A stretch of 64,000 nt of DNA from Hyphomonas adhaerens MHS-3 (GTDB taxonomy: Bacteria > Pseudomonadota > Alphaproteobacteria > Caulobacterales > Hyphomonadaceae): positions 2,232,001-2,296,000 of the forward strand of contig NZ_ARYH01000001.1 in assembly GCF_000685235.1 (NCBI RefSeq), in the 5' to 3' direction. The translations under genes were made by a program, and so were the position numbers. The notes beneath the pieces were generated by a model, which worked only from the letters and a program-made list of their open reading frames with translations, made no database searches and was not told where the DNA came from. Within the stretch, counting starts at the first letter, position 1; each line of letters begins with the position of its first letter. Below are positions 8,902-18,813 of the stretch, piece after piece.

Positions 8902-9831
8902 ATGTCACGATTGGGAGTTGCAGCGATCCAGACTGCCGGTGAAGCCACTGGAAATCTGGAACTGATCGAGCAGGAAGTCAGATCGGCTGCACGACGCTTC
9001 CCTTGGCTCAGCATGATCGCGCTGGGTGAACTCGCCATCCACGGCGCGAGTCCAGAGAAGGCAGAACGAGCGGGTGGGGCGACGGAACAGCGCCTTCAGT
9101 CGCTTGCCGCCGAAACGAGTCTCTGGATCATTCCAGGCAGCCTGTATGAAGATCGTGATGGGCAGGTATTCAACACGACGCCGATTATCGACCCAACAGG
9201 GCAAATCATCGCGCGATACGACAAGATGTTCCCGTTCCTGCCTTACGAGAAAGGTGTGGCTTCAGGGAACAGCTATGTCGTTTTTGACGTACCTGGTGCT
9301 GGAAAAGTCGCGGTCGCTATTTGTTACGATATTTGGTTCCCGGAGCTTGTTCGAACACTTGCAGCGATGGGCGCGGAAGTAATCATTGTCCCGACAATGA
9401 CGAATACAATCGATCGCGATGTCGAACTTGCAATTGCGCGCGCCAACGCCGCGATCAGTCAATGCTTTGTTGTTGATTTGAATGTCGCAGGCCAGCAGGG
9501 CAATGGCCGCTCAGTCATATATGGGCCTGGCGGGGACCTCATTTATGAGGCTGGGGCTGGACGCGAAATCATGGCGCTTGAGCTGGACCTTGAGCAGGTT
9601 CGCAGCGCCCGTTCAAGAGGCTGGAATGGCCTTGGTCAGGTTATGAAGAGTTTTCGAGATATGCCCGGACGCTTCCCGCTGCACGAAAGCGTTGATGCGC
9701 GTTCTGAAGCTATGCGGGATTGGGGTGCGCTGGAAATGCCAACCCGTTCGATAGTGCCTGAATCGGCCAAATTATCACAGCCATCAAAAACACCTCGTCT
9801 GACCACTACCAATAATAAGGGCTCGGTTTAG
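8902..9831 (+). CDS. Carbon-nitrogen hydrolase (nitrilase superfamily)
   Basis: This 309-residue protein has the complete nitrilase-superfamily triad: Glu43 (in ALGELAIHG), Lys108 (in RYDKMFPF) and Cys141 (in AICYDIWFPE). It has no signal peptide, so it is cytoplasmic. Members hydrolyse amides, N-carbamoyl compounds or nitriles. The CYDIWFPE form suggests an aliphatic amidase or ureidopropionase-like enzyme rather than a true nitrilase, but this is inference. The last 30 residues are a low-complexity tail. It begins 165 bases after the MocR gene and precedes TBDR 2 by 52 bases, so it probably begins the operon. It may release an amino acid that feeds the GABA-type aminotransferase. Confidence 0.85.
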   Translation: MSRLGVAAIQTAGEATGNLELIEQEVRSAARRFPWLSMIALGELAIHGASPEKAERAGGATEQRLQSLAAETSLWIIPGSLYEDRDGQVFNTTPIIDPTGQIIARYDKMFPFLPYEKGVASGNSYVVFDVPGAGKVAVAICYDIWFPELVRTLAAMGAEVIIVPTMTNTIDRDVELAIARANAAISQCFVVDLNVAGQQGNGRSVIYGPGGDLIYEAGAGREIMALELDLEQVRSARSRGWNGLGQVMKSFRDMPGRFPLHESVDARSEAMRDWGALEMPTRSIVPESAKLSQPSKTPRLTTTNNKGSV

Positions 9832-9883
9832 GGGGCGACTTCGACCTCGTGCCAGATTGTCGTAACAAATAGGAGATAGCAAA

Positions 9884-12268
9884 ATGAAGAATACCCGATT
9901 CAGTCGGCCAAAGGCGAGTTTGCTCACCCTTCTGATGACAGGCGTCAGCGCCACGTCGCTCGGAACTTTTACGGCAACAGCACAAGAAGACGATACTGTC
10001 AGTCGGCAGAATACGATCACTGTTACTGCAACCCGTCGCGACGAAAGTTTGGTGGATGTACCCTACAATATCTCCGCTGTTACTGGAGAAAGCATCGAAG
10101 CGGCGAGTATACTCGATGACGCTGAACTTCTCCGCTCGATCCCCGGAGTCGCCGTCGTCGATCGCGGTGCCCGCAATTCCGGCACGATGAATTCTGCCCG
10201 GATTCGTGGCTTGGCGGTTGATAGTAATGGTCTGGGTGACTACGCCGTCTCGGCGGTCGCGTCCGTTTCGACTTATGTCAACGACACGCCCATTTTTGCC
10301 AATTTTCTGCTGCGCGACCTGGAGCGAGTTGAGGTCCTCCGAGGCCCGCAGGGCACGCTTTATGGTTCAGGATCACTGGGCGGAACGATCCGTTACATTA
10401 CACGAGATCCGGACCTCGGTGAGTATAATGGTTATGTCAGCGCCTCCGGCTCGTCGGTGGAGGGGTCAGAAGGCCTCGGTTATAGTGTTGACGGTGCATT
10501 TAACATGCCGATCGGTGACAAAGCCGCACTGCGTATCGTCGGTAGCGTCGGGGATTACCCGGGCATCACTGACTATGTGAACGTGTACGAACTGGACAGT
10601 AGCGGTATCCCTGTCGCACCCAACGGCATTCTGGATACAGCCGCTTCATACAAATCGGTGGAAGACGCAGACACTGTGGATGTCTGGATGGGGCGGGCGA
10701 CTCTATTGCTGGAGCCTACTGACAAGATGTCGATCAAGATTGTCCACACGCGCCAATCTGATGAGGTCGGTGGACGGCGCCAGAGCACTGTCGGACAGGA
10801 CGGTTTCGGAAACACATATGGCGATTATGAGAACGGATCTATCCAGCTTGAGCCATCCTCGCGCGATATCAATGCGACATCCCTCGAAGCCGAATTTGAT
10901 CTTGGCTTTGCAACGCTGACATCATCGACGTCCCACTATGATCACACGGGTGAAAGTGTCAGTGAGAATACAGGTTTCTATGCGCAAGCTGGCTTCCTGA
11001 GCTTCTACTACACCTATCCGCGGCCGATGGCATCTGCTGTGCGTACGTTTGCTGATGAGGCTGTGGTTCAGGAGGTTCGTCTCGTCTCAGATGACGGTGA
11101 TGCCTTTGACTATGTTGTCGGCGGGTTTTACCGCAAGCAACAGCTTGAAGGGACGCAATCAAGCTTTCTGCGAGGCTTCAAGAACTGGTGGGACGCTTAC
11201 CTGCCATTCGCGGCAACAGCGGTCACAAGGGATCAGGATTTCGCGTATCGCCGGACAGAGAACTTTGAAGAAGTGTCTCTCTTTGGTGAACTGACCTGGC
11301 ATACATCGCCTGATCTGGATCTGACCGTTGGTGCCCGGTATTTTGACAACAAGTCTGAGAACGTCACCTTCCTTGATTTGCCGCTCTATGCGGGTGTCTC
11401 GGATCCGACGAATGCGTCTTTTTCGGCGTCAGAAGACGACGTTTTGTTCAAGGTGAACGCGTCGTGGCACTACAATGAATATGATATGCTGTATGCAACC
11501 ATATCAGAGGGCTATCGCCGCGGTGGATCAAATGCAGTGCCACTCACTGGCTCTTTTGCTGAGGACCCGCGCTGGCAGCTTTATACGCCAGATTCGGTCG
11601 TCAACTATGAGGTCGGCGTCAAAGGAGAGCGCGGCGACATTCGTTATGATGTAAGCGCCTTCCTCGTTGACTGGACTGACCCACAGCTCAATACGGCCTC
11701 GACAAATTGGGGGTTCTTCACCGTACAGAATGGCGGTGAAGCACAGAGCTACGGTCTGGAGGCGTCGCTCGATGGCTACCTCAATGATAATTGGCACTAT
11801 TCGCTCGGCTATGCCTACGTGAATGCCGAGTTGACGAAGGATTTCTACGCCCCGGATCGTCCGGCCCCGGCTGCGCCAATTGCGTTGGACGGCGCAATGC
11901 TTCCGGGAACGCCAGAGCATCAACTTAACTGGGCGCTCGACTATACGCGGGATCTCAATAACTGGACCTGGTATTCGAGAGTTGATGGTTACTATCAGTC
12001 CGAAACCCGCAATGGTGTCGGTGTCTCACCAACCTACAATGTCCCGCTCGACGGGTTTGCCATCTGGAATGCGACGACGACTTTCACGCGCAATAATACT
12101 TCATTTTCACTGTGGATGAAGAACATCGCCAATGATGACGGGGTCACGGGTGTCTTTACCGAAGCTTATATGGGGACAGCACCAGCCCAGGGTTATTTCG
12201 GTAATGCGAACAAGCAGCTGATTTCCCTGCCGCGCACGATTGGTGTAACCGTCCGCCAAAACTTCTAA
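9884..12268 (+). CDS. TonB-dependent outer-membrane receptor 2
   Basis: This 794-residue TBDR has a signal peptide (to about residue 33, ending ATAQED), a TonB box (NTITVTATRRDE), and a plug with SIPGVAVVDRG, LERVEVLRGPQGTLYGSGSLGGTIRYIT. A barrel follows, ending in QNF. The start has a GGAG-type ribosome binding site (AGGAGATAGCAAAATG). A sulfotransferase, a serine hydrolase and an MFS follow within short gaps, forming an uptake and degradation operon. The hairpin just after the stop (12280-12308) may tune expression of the next gene. Cargo unknown. Confidence 0.95.
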   Translation: MKNTRFSRPKASLLTLLMTGVSATSLGTFTATAQEDDTVSRQNTITVTATRRDESLVDVPYNISAVTGESIEAASILDDAELLRSIPGVAVVDRGARNSGTMNSARIRGLAVDSNGLGDYAVSAVASVSTYVNDTPIFANFLLRDLERVEVLRGPQGTLYGSGSLGGTIRYITRDPDLGEYNGYVSASGSSVEGSEGLGYSVDGAFNMPIGDKAALRIVGSVGDYPGITDYVNVYELDSSGIPVAPNGILDTAASYKSVEDADTVDVWMGRATLLLEPTDKMSIKIVHTRQSDEVGGRRQSTVGQDGFGNTYGDYENGSIQLEPSSRDINATSLEAEFDLGFATLTSSTSHYDHTGESVSENTGFYAQAGFLSFYYTYPRPMASAVRTFADEAVVQEVRLVSDDGDAFDYVVGGFYRKQQLEGTQSSFLRGFKNWWDAYLPFAATAVTRDQDFAYRRTENFEEVSLFGELTWHTSPDLDLTVGARYFDNKSENVTFLDLPLYAGVSDPTNASFSASEDDVLFKVNASWHYNEYDMLYATISEGYRRGGSNAVPLTGSFAEDPRWQLYTPDSVVNYEVGVKGERGDIRYDVSAFLVDWTDPQLNTASTNWGFFTVQNGGEAQSYGLEASLDGYLNDNWHYSLGYAYVNAELTKDFYAPDRPAPAAPIALDGAMLPGTPEHQLNWALDYTRDLNNWTWYSRVDGYYQSETRNGVGVSPTYNVPLDGFAIWNATTTFTRNNTSFSLWMKNIANDDGVTGVFTEAYMGTAPAQGYFGNANKQLISLPRTIGVTVRQNF

Positions 12269-12279
12269 GAGGTTCTTTC

Positions 12280-12308
12280 GGCATGGCGGGTTATTGATCT
12301 GCCATGCC
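12280..12308 (+). promoter_or_regulatory. Hairpin overlapping the sulfotransferase start codon
   Basis: GGCATGGC (12280-12287) pairs perfectly with GCCATGCC (12301-12308) across a 13-base loop. The right arm contains the ATG at 12304. In mRNA this would bury the start codon. It may attenuate transcription after the receptor gene or limit translation of the sulfotransferase. No U-run follows, so it is not a classical terminator. Confidence 0.5.
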
Positions 12309-13887
12309 GGTAATCCAGATGACCATTGCTTCCCCATCCCAAGCACCAGATGCGCGTCTTGCGGAAATTGATCGGGCTTTGCGTGGGCGCGACGTGGGGC
12401 GAGCTGCTCAACTGATCTCAGAACTTACCCTCAGCAGACCGGCTTATGTAGACGGCTGGGTTGCTGCGGCGCGGTTGGCGCAATTGACGGCTGATCCTGC
12501 GCGCATGCGTGCTCATCTTGAAAAAGCCTTGACCCTGGCACCTGGGTCACCACTCATCCGGCTCTTGGATGTCGAGGCTCAGATCCATTTGGGTGACGTC
12601 CTCTCTGCGCTCGCTGCACTGAGGGAAATGGAAGCTGACGCAGAAGGTGACGCGGCGTGGCTGGGGCGCATCAGCGAAGCCTACAGCCAGTGCGGGAATT
12701 TTGATGCGTCTGAGCGATGCGCACGTGCCGCATTGGCTCTGGATTCTGAAAGTACGGCGTTGCAGTACGCGCTATCTTCAGCATTGATCGCAACTGGGAA
12801 GTTGGAGCAAGCCGAAGATTTGCTGGACAGGCTGATAGAGTCCAATCCCCGGGACTATGACGCTTATTACAACCGTGCGACCTTGCGCAGGCAAACACCA
12901 GACAAAAATCATATCGATGCCATTCGCAAAGCAATTGACGAAACTGCTCAGGATTCGATGAGCGCCGTCGGTTTGAACTATGCACTGGCTCACGAACTCG
13001 AAGACCTGGGACGCCATGAGGAGAGCTTCGTGGCCCTGAAGAAGGGGGCTGATGCCCGCCGCACAAAGATGGCCTATCGGGTCGAAAAAGACATCGTCAC
13101 GATGGCGCGTATTGCCGAAGTCTTTGACGCAGAATTCTTTGGGAAAGCTCGCAACGGGTGTGACGATGAGGGATCTATTTTTGTGCTCGGTCTTCCGCGC
13201 AGCGGAACCACGCTCGTCGATCGTATTCTCAGTGCCCATCCGGAAGTTGAGAGTCTCGGTGAGCTGAACGATTTCCCGCTGACTCTGACGGCCATGGGCC
13301 GCACGGTCCCGGGACCGGGTGACCTCATTTCAAAAGCGGTAGGTCTGAACATGCGGGACCTAGGAGAGACCTACCTTCATAGGATTCGCCAGCGCGGTAA
13401 GGGAGCGCGGTTCTCAATTGACAAGGCCCCAGCCAATTTCCTTTATATTGGCCTTGTCGCGGCAGCCCTCCCGAATGCCAGGATCATTCACGTCAATCGC
13501 AATCCGATAGACAATGCATTTGGTATGTACAAAGCCTTGTTCCGGATGGGCTACCCGTTCTCATACAATTTTGATGACCTGGCCAAATATATGCGTGCGA
13601 AGTCGGGACTAATGATGCATTGGCACGCGATGTTGCCAGGTCGAATCATAGAAGTTCACTACGAAGACATCGTCGCAGACCAAGAGGTGCAGACCCGACG
13701 TCTGTTGTCCGAGGTTGGTTTGGCATGGGACACAGCCTGCCTGGACTTCCACAAGAATACCAGTCCAACGGCGACGGCCAGCGCGGCTCAGGTTCGCCGT
13801 CCGATCTATACAAGCTCTGTCAACCGGTGGCGGCGATATGAGAAACAGCTCGCACCCCTGATAAATGCCTTGGGAGACAACGAATAG
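12304..13887 (+). CDS. TPR-repeat sulfotransferase
   Basis: This 527-residue protein has tetratricopeptide-like helical repeats (about residues 15-250) followed by a sulfotransferase domain. The PAPS 5'-phosphosulfate loop is FVLGLPRSGTTLVDRIL (about 293-308). The 3'-phosphate region includes IIHVNRNPIDNAFGMYK. Such TPR-sulfotransferases are often encoded beside TBDRs in sphingomonads and Hyphomonadaceae; their true substrates are mostly unknown. No signal peptide is seen, and cytoplasmic PAPS supply fits that. Its stop directly abuts the start of the next gene, so the two are translationally coupled. Confidence 0.85.
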   Translation: MPVIQMTIASPSQAPDARLAEIDRALRGRDVGRAAQLISELTLSRPAYVDGWVAAARLAQLTADPARMRAHLEKALTLAPGSPLIRLLDVEAQIHLGDVLSALAALREMEADAEGDAAWLGRISEAYSQCGNFDASERCARAALALDSESTALQYALSSALIATGKLEQAEDLLDRLIESNPRDYDAYYNRATLRRQTPDKNHIDAIRKAIDETAQDSMSAVGLNYALAHELEDLGRHEESFVALKKGADARRTKMAYRVEKDIVTMARIAEVFDAEFFGKARNGCDDEGSIFVLGLPRSGTTLVDRILSAHPEVESLGELNDFPLTLTAMGRTVPGPGDLISKAVGLNMRDLGETYLHRIRQRGKGARFSIDKAPANFLYIGLVAAALPNARIIHVNRNPIDNAFGMYKALFRMGYPFSYNFDDLAKYMRAKSGLMMHWHAMLPGRIIEVHYEDIVADQEVQTRRLLSEVGLAWDTACLDFHKNTSPTATASAAQVRRPIYTSSVNRWRRYEKQLAPLINALGDNE

Positions 13888-16062
13888 ATGTACCGCGCCG
13901 CCGTACTTGCTACTATCGCGATTTTGGGTGTGGCTTCCGCCTGCGCTCAAGGCCTGTGGTCGGAAACGTTTCAGGATGGTGATACTTCGGGGTGGACCGG
14001 CAAGCCCGCGCGCGGAGATATTCGGCTGACGGAATATGCAGGAAATATTTCACTTCGGCTGCAACGCGATGCCTCGGCGACCATTCGTCTTGCCCTTCCG
14101 CCGGGGCGCTACAAAGTCTCCACAGAATTCGCGGCTGATAATCTTGAGGGCAAGGATAGCTGTGTGCTGGAAGCGTCTGTATCGGACGGCGACTGGATTG
14201 AGCTTGGGCGGATATCCGATGGGCAGGACGATACTGTGTCCCTGCATAAAGTGTCTGGCGAGATTGTCGTACCGGCAGACCAGCTTTCGCTTCAGATCAA
14301 GGCAGTTGGCAATGCCGGCAATGACACATGCTGGGCAGACAATGTCAGCGTATCCAGCTTGCCGGAATCAGGAACTGACCGTGTTCCCAGTCTCGTAATT
14401 GCTCCGGAGTATCTGCTTGGCGAGGTTGAACCTCAAGGACCGTTTTCAACGGTTCAGTTCGCACGGTCCGCCGATAGTATTCCCAGTGAAGTACAGTTTG
14501 GTGGGAGGCTGACGTTCAAGCCTGTCGCAAAGCCTCAAACAACTCGTATTGTGGTAGATCGCTTTGGTCTTATGGCACTTAGCAAAACACCCTTGGCATC
14601 GCTTCCAGAGATCAAGGTCGCGCTTGTCCAGGACGGGGAGCGTTTGTTACCTGCCAAACGCGGCCTTGTGATTTCGGAAGACCCGTACTGGGATTATATT
14701 CTGACACCCGGCCGCGTTTGGCGTGAACCGGATGATGGCGGATGGAGCCGAGGGGCATTGCCATTTGCGCTGGTCGAGAAAAACGCCAATTGTGTTCACA
14801 ACGGTCTTTTGATGTTCGGCTTTAAAGCCGATGGGTCGATCACGCCGGCGGTCTGGCAAATTGGGTCAGAAACCTGCGCTTATTTCCAGTTTGATGCTTG
14901 GGGTGTTGCGCCAACGGCGTATGCTCCCGGCGACATTCCCGAAGCGGCAGCGATCAGGAGCCGAGACGCATTGGAGCGATCCAGCCGTTTGCCATTGCGC
15001 CCGATAAGTGCGCTCAGCGCTGCCTATCCAGATGTGGACCAATCCGTATTCGGATCGGCAGAAGATGTTGCGCCATCTTCCATGACCCTATTTGGGCTGG
15101 TGGCGGACGGCGTGCACTATGTTGGTGGCTGCGAGACACGGTATGGCCCTTATCCTTATTGTGATGACCTCGTCATCCCGTCTTACTCATTTGCAAAGTC
15201 CCTGTTTGGCGGGCTTGGACTGATGCGGCTGGAAAAACTGTACCCGGGCGTAATGCAGGAAAACATCAGTGATTATGTTCCGGCCTGCGCGGCCAGCGAG
15301 AGCTGGAAGGGTGTGACTTTTGAGAACGCGCTCGATATGGTAACAGGGCATTATAACTCCGTCGAACCCGAAGCAGACGAAAACGCTGCCATTGATCAAG
15401 ACTTCTTCATGGTTGAAGGGCAGAGCGAGAAAATAGCACTCGCGTGCACGCAATACCCATACCGGGAGCAGCCGGGGGAGCAGTGGGTCTACCATACATC
15501 CGATACCTTCCTTCTTGGAACTGCGATGCAAAGCTTTCTGAAGACGCACGAAGGTCCTGACGCCGATATTTATCGAGATCTGCTCGTGGACGCGATCTGG
15601 AAACCACTCGGCCTGTCTGCGACGCTAGATGAAACACGGCGTACAAAAGACGCCTATGCTCAACCTTTTACAGGTTGGGGGCTTTTCATGCAGCGCGGTG
15701 ACCTGGCCAGACTACTGGAATTTATTGGTCACGAAAACGGTCAGATTGATGGAGTCGACATGTTCGCGCCGGTACCATTCGCGGCCGCTTTGCAAAAGGA
15801 TCCGATTGATCGCGGTCTGCCAGCACCTGCCGCTCCGCTTAGCTACAATAACGGATTCTGGTCCTTTGATATTCAAACATACGGCCACTGCGACACGTCG
15901 GTCCCAATTCCTTTCTTATCGGGTTTTGGCGGTTTGGCAGCGGCGCTGATTCCGAACGGGACATCCTATTATTATGTCAGCGATGGTAGTGGGTATTCCT
16001 GGGCACGTGCTGCTTTCGAGACAGAAAAGATAACCCCCTTCTGTAGAGGTCTATCCGAATGA
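13888..16062 (+). CDS. Exported serine hydrolase (beta-lactamase/penicillin-binding fold) with N-terminal beta-sandwich domain
   Basis: This 724-residue protein has a signal peptide (about residues 1-20, ending ASACAQ). Residues about 25-155 form a beta-rich, cysteine-containing module (FQDGDTSGWTGKP to CWADNVSV) resembling carbohydrate-binding or PA-like sandwiches. The middle is unassigned. The C-terminal half is a serine hydrolase with S434-F-A-K437 as the SxxK motif and YHTS as a variant second motif. Family relatives include esterases, D-peptidases and the MlrB peptidase. It is periplasmic. Its start touches the previous stop and its end overlaps the MFS start by four bases, so it belongs to the receptor operon. 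Likely role: cleaving the imported compound before inner-membrane transport. Confidence 0.75.
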   Translation: MYRAAVLATIAILGVASACAQGLWSETFQDGDTSGWTGKPARGDIRLTEYAGNISLRLQRDASATIRLALPPGRYKVSTEFAADNLEGKDSCVLEASVSDGDWIELGRISDGQDDTVSLHKVSGEIVVPADQLSLQIKAVGNAGNDTCWADNVSVSSLPESGTDRVPSLVIAPEYLLGEVEPQGPFSTVQFARSADSIPSEVQFGGRLTFKPVAKPQTTRIVVDRFGLMALSKTPLASLPEIKVALVQDGERLLPAKRGLVISEDPYWDYILTPGRVWREPDDGGWSRGALPFALVEKNANCVHNGLLMFGFKADGSITPAVWQIGSETCAYFQFDAWGVAPTAYAPGDIPEAAAIRSRDALERSSRLPLRPISALSAAYPDVDQSVFGSAEDVAPSSMTLFGLVADGVHYVGGCETRYGPYPYCDDLVIPSYSFAKSLFGGLGLMRLEKLYPGVMQENISDYVPACAASESWKGVTFENALDMVTGHYNSVEPEADENAAIDQDFFMVEGQSEKIALACTQYPYREQPGEQWVYHTSDTFLLGTAMQSFLKTHEGPDADIYRDLLVDAIWKPLGLSATLDETRRTKDAYAQPFTGWGLFMQRGDLARLLEFIGHENGQIDGVDMFAPVPFAAALQKDPIDRGLPAPAAPLSYNNGFWSFDIQTYGHCDTSVPIPFLSGFGGLAAALIPNGTSYYYVSDGSGYSWARAAFETEKITPFCRGLSE

Positions 16063-17243
16063 CTACGACTTCAGCACCGCAATCAAAATTTTTGTCAGCC
16101 CAGGCGGATGGACTTGCAGCAGCGGTCCTCCTCGCGTTCCTTGCGACAGCCGGGTTGTTCTATGTCAACATCATGGCGGCGATTGTAGATGGTTTGGTCA
16201 GCGGTATCGGTCTCACCGAAGGCCAGGCTGGGCAAATCGGGTCAGTGAATATTTATGGGGCAGCACTTGGAGCGCTAGTGGCCGTGTTCCTGATCCGTGC
16301 GGTGCCCTGGAAAATCCTGGCTACCTTTTGTTTAGTCATCCTTGTAGGGATAGACCTGCTCTCAATTGGCCTTCAGACGTTTGAAGCACTCTTGCCGGTT
16401 CGCGCGGCGCATGGTTTTGCAGGCGGTGTTCTTACAGGCACAGCTTTTGCGGTTATCGCACGCACAGCCAATCCTGACCGGACATTTGGTATGTTGCTTT
16501 TCGTCCAGTTCGGACTGGGCGGTCTAGGTGTTATGGTCCTGCCGCCTTTAGCGCCTGTCTACGGTACGCAGGCCTTGTTTCTTGCGCTCGCGCTGTTCAG
16601 TCTGGTGACGCTTGTGATGCTTCCATTTCTGTCGTCTTACCCGCCTCGCGCGAAGGTAAGTTCTGGTGAAAACTCTATTCGTTGGGGACCGCTTGGCCTG
16701 ACACTAATTGCTATCTTTGTTTTTCAGGCCGCCAATATGGGGCTTTTGGCTTATATCATCAGACTTGGTCTCGACTACGGATTGACCCGAGCGTATGTAT
16801 CGACAGCGTTGGGGCTTGCAACTTGGGTTGCTTTACTCGGGCCCCTGCTTGTGATGATTTGTGGACTGAGGTTTGGCCGCTTCAGGCTATTGCTGGCCTC
16901 TATCGCATTGACCCTGATCGGGACTGCGGTGTTCCACTATAGTGCCAACCCCGCTGCCTACATGATCGCGAATTGCGGTACGGGAATTACTTGGGGATTC
17001 GTTATTGCCTACCTTCTTGGCATGACAGCGGAGTTCGATAAGGCAGGACGTGCGTCAGCATTCGGTGGCTTTGTCTCGAAACTTGGCCTGGCTTCCGGCC
17101 CTATGGTTGCAGGTTGGGTATTGGCGGGAGGGGGCGGATACTCGGTTTTGATAAATCTGGCGGTAGCCGGTCTTGGGATAAGCGGCCTGATCATGCTGGT
17201 CCCGGCGTTGGCGCTGGACCGTGCACGCGCGCCGGGTGGTTGA
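16059..17243 (+). CDS. MFS transporter
   Basis: This 394-residue integral membrane protein has about 12 hydrophobic segments. It overlaps the stop of the serine hydrolase (ATGA), so the two are coupled. The usual MFS loop motif A is weak. The sequence is closer to small sugar/organic-acid-type MFS proteins than to the Spinster-like MFS genes elsewhere in the window. It probably takes up the product released in the periplasm by the serine hydrolase. Confidence 0.8.
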   Translation: MTTTSAPQSKFLSAQADGLAAAVLLAFLATAGLFYVNIMAAIVDGLVSGIGLTEGQAGQIGSVNIYGAALGALVAVFLIRAVPWKILATFCLVILVGIDLLSIGLQTFEALLPVRAAHGFAGGVLTGTAFAVIARTANPDRTFGMLLFVQFGLGGLGVMVLPPLAPVYGTQALFLALALFSLVTLVMLPFLSSYPPRAKVSSGENSIRWGPLGLTLIAIFVFQAANMGLLAYIIRLGLDYGLTRAYVSTALGLATWVALLGPLLVMICGLRFGRFRLLLASIALTLIGTAVFHYSANPAAYMIANCGTGITWGFVIAYLLGMTAEFDKAGRASAFGGFVSKLGLASGPMVAGWVLAGGGGYSVLINLAVAGLGISGLIMLVPALALDRARAPGG

Positions 17244-17268
17244 TCCGATCTGGCGCAACATACGCCCT

Positions 17269-17298
17269 CGAACTGGCTCTATGGGTTGGGCCAGTTCG
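17269..17298 (+). terminator. Hairpin between MFS and aldehyde dehydrogenase genes
   Basis: CGAACTGGC (17269-17277) pairs perfectly with GCCAGTTCG (17290-17298) across a 12-base loop. There is no clear T-run, so it may be a weak terminator, an mRNA-stability element or a regulator site that partly separates the transport genes from gabD/gabT. Confidence 0.45.
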
Positions 17299-17339
17299 GC
17301 TTAATCTGCACCAACACATATTTCAGGGATCATGCCTCC

Positions 17340-18797
17340 ATGTCTGACCGCGACATTCAATGCCCAGTGAAGGCCTACATTGACGGGCGCTGGTCCGACG
17401 CCAGCGATGGGCACACATTTGATGTCACCAATCCAGCGACGGGCGAGATTATCGCGACTGTGGCAGATTGCGGAGTTACTGAAACACGCAGGGCAATCGC
17501 TGCTGCCGGTGCGGCCCAAAAAGCTTGGGCCGGTTGGACGGCCAATGACCGTGCAAATGCACTCAGGCATTGGCGTGATTTGATGGTCGCGCATGCAGAC
17601 CGGCTCGCCAGGATCCTGATGCTTGAAAACGGCAAGCCTTTAACAGAGGCGCGAGGCGAAATTCTGTATGGCGCATCGTATCTCGAGTGGTTCGCTGAGG
17701 AAACTCGGCGCATATATGGCGAGGTCATTCCAGCTCCGGCGTCCGACAAGCGGGTCGTTGTGATCCGCCAACCTGTCGGAGTCTGCGCTGCGATCACACC
17801 TTGGAACTTTCCTAACGCCATGCTCGCGCGAAAAGCCGCCGCTGCGCTTGCGGCAGGTTGTACCTTGGTGGCAAAACCCGCGGAAGATACGCCCCTGTCA
17901 GCATTGATCATGGCAGAACTAGCCGGCGAAGCGGGTATTCCAGACGGAGTGTTCAATGTCCTGCCAACTTCTCGGCCAGCGGATGTTGGAGGGGAGCTGA
18001 CGTCCAGTGAAACTGTTCGCAAAATCAGCTTTACGGGGTCAACCGAAATTGGCCGGCTTCTCCTCGGACAAGCTGCGGGTACAATCAAAAAGGTCTCTAT
18101 GGAGCTTGGCGGTAATGCGCCGTTCATAGTGTTCGATGATGCGGACCTCGATGCAGCGGCTGATGGCCTTATGGCGTCAAAATTCCGAAATGCTGGGCAG
18201 ACCTGCGTTTGCGCCAACCGCATTTTCGTCCATGCGAAAGTTATGGATGCTTTCGCTGAAAAAGTGCTCGACCGGGTAGCAATGCTTAAGGTCGCAGACG
18301 GCAATGTTGCTGGTGCAGAGATTGGTCCACTGATTAATGAAGAGGCGGTCAAGAAAGTTGAGCGCCTCGTCGGCGCGGCTGGAACGGCGGGAGCCCGGCT
18401 TGTCACAGGCGGTCAGCGTCATGACGCGGGGAGGCTATTTTACCAACCGACAATTCTGTCCGGCGTGACGCCATCGATGGATATCGCACGTGAAGAAATC
18501 TTTGGGCCGGTTGCTGCGATGATTGCCTTTGACAAGGAGGATGACGTCGTGGCTATGGCGAACGATACGCCCTATGGGCTGGCCGCCTATGCCTATACGC
18601 GTGATCTCGGTCGTGCTTGGCGCGTTTCCGAGGCCCTCGAATATGGCATGGTTGGAATCAATGAAGGCGCCATTTCAAATGCCGCGGCGCCGTTTGGCGG
18701 GGTGAAGCAATCCGGTATGGGGCGCGAAGGATCTCACCACGGCATCGATGACTATCTGGAACTCAAGTACATCATGATGGGAGGCCTCGGCGCTTAA
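17340..18797 (+). CDS. gabD: NAD(P)-dependent aldehyde dehydrogenase, succinate-semialdehyde dehydrogenase type
   Basis: From the ATG at 17340 the protein has 485 residues, the normal family size. A longer frame begins at a TTG at 17286 inside the intergenic hairpin and is rejected. The catalytic Glu255 lies in MELGGNAPF and Cys289 in NAGQTCVCANRI, the double-cysteine signature of succinate- and glutarate-semialdehyde dehydrogenases; TPWNFPNAM is the cofactor-side motif. The aminotransferase gene follows by 16 bases. Together they would convert GABA, or 5-aminovalerate, to succinate or glutarate. The GabR-like regulator at 6892 supports the GABA reading. Confidence 0.88.
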   Translation: MSDRDIQCPVKAYIDGRWSDASDGHTFDVTNPATGEIIATVADCGVTETRRAIAAAGAAQKAWAGWTANDRANALRHWRDLMVAHADRLARILMLENGKPLTEARGEILYGASYLEWFAEETRRIYGEVIPAPASDKRVVVIRQPVGVCAAITPWNFPNAMLARKAAAALAAGCTLVAKPAEDTPLSALIMAELAGEAGIPDGVFNVLPTSRPADVGGELTSSETVRKISFTGSTEIGRLLLGQAAGTIKKVSMELGGNAPFIVFDDADLDAAADGLMASKFRNAGQTCVCANRIFVHAKVMDAFAEKVLDRVAMLKVADGNVAGAEIGPLINEEAVKKVERLVGAAGTAGARLVTGGQRHDAGRLFYQPTILSGVTPSMDIAREEIFGPVAAMIAFDKEDDVVAMANDTPYGLAAYAYTRDLGRAWRVSEALEYGMVGINEGAISNAAAPFGGVKQSGMGREGSHHGIDDYLELKYIMMGGLGA

Positions 18798-18813
18798 TCG
18801 CCGAGCGAATGAT

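Noticed and set aside
17286..17340. N-terminal extension of the aldehyde dehydrogenase from a TTG
   Set aside because: It lies in the intergenic hairpin region and is not part of the family fold; the ATG at 17340 fits normal length.
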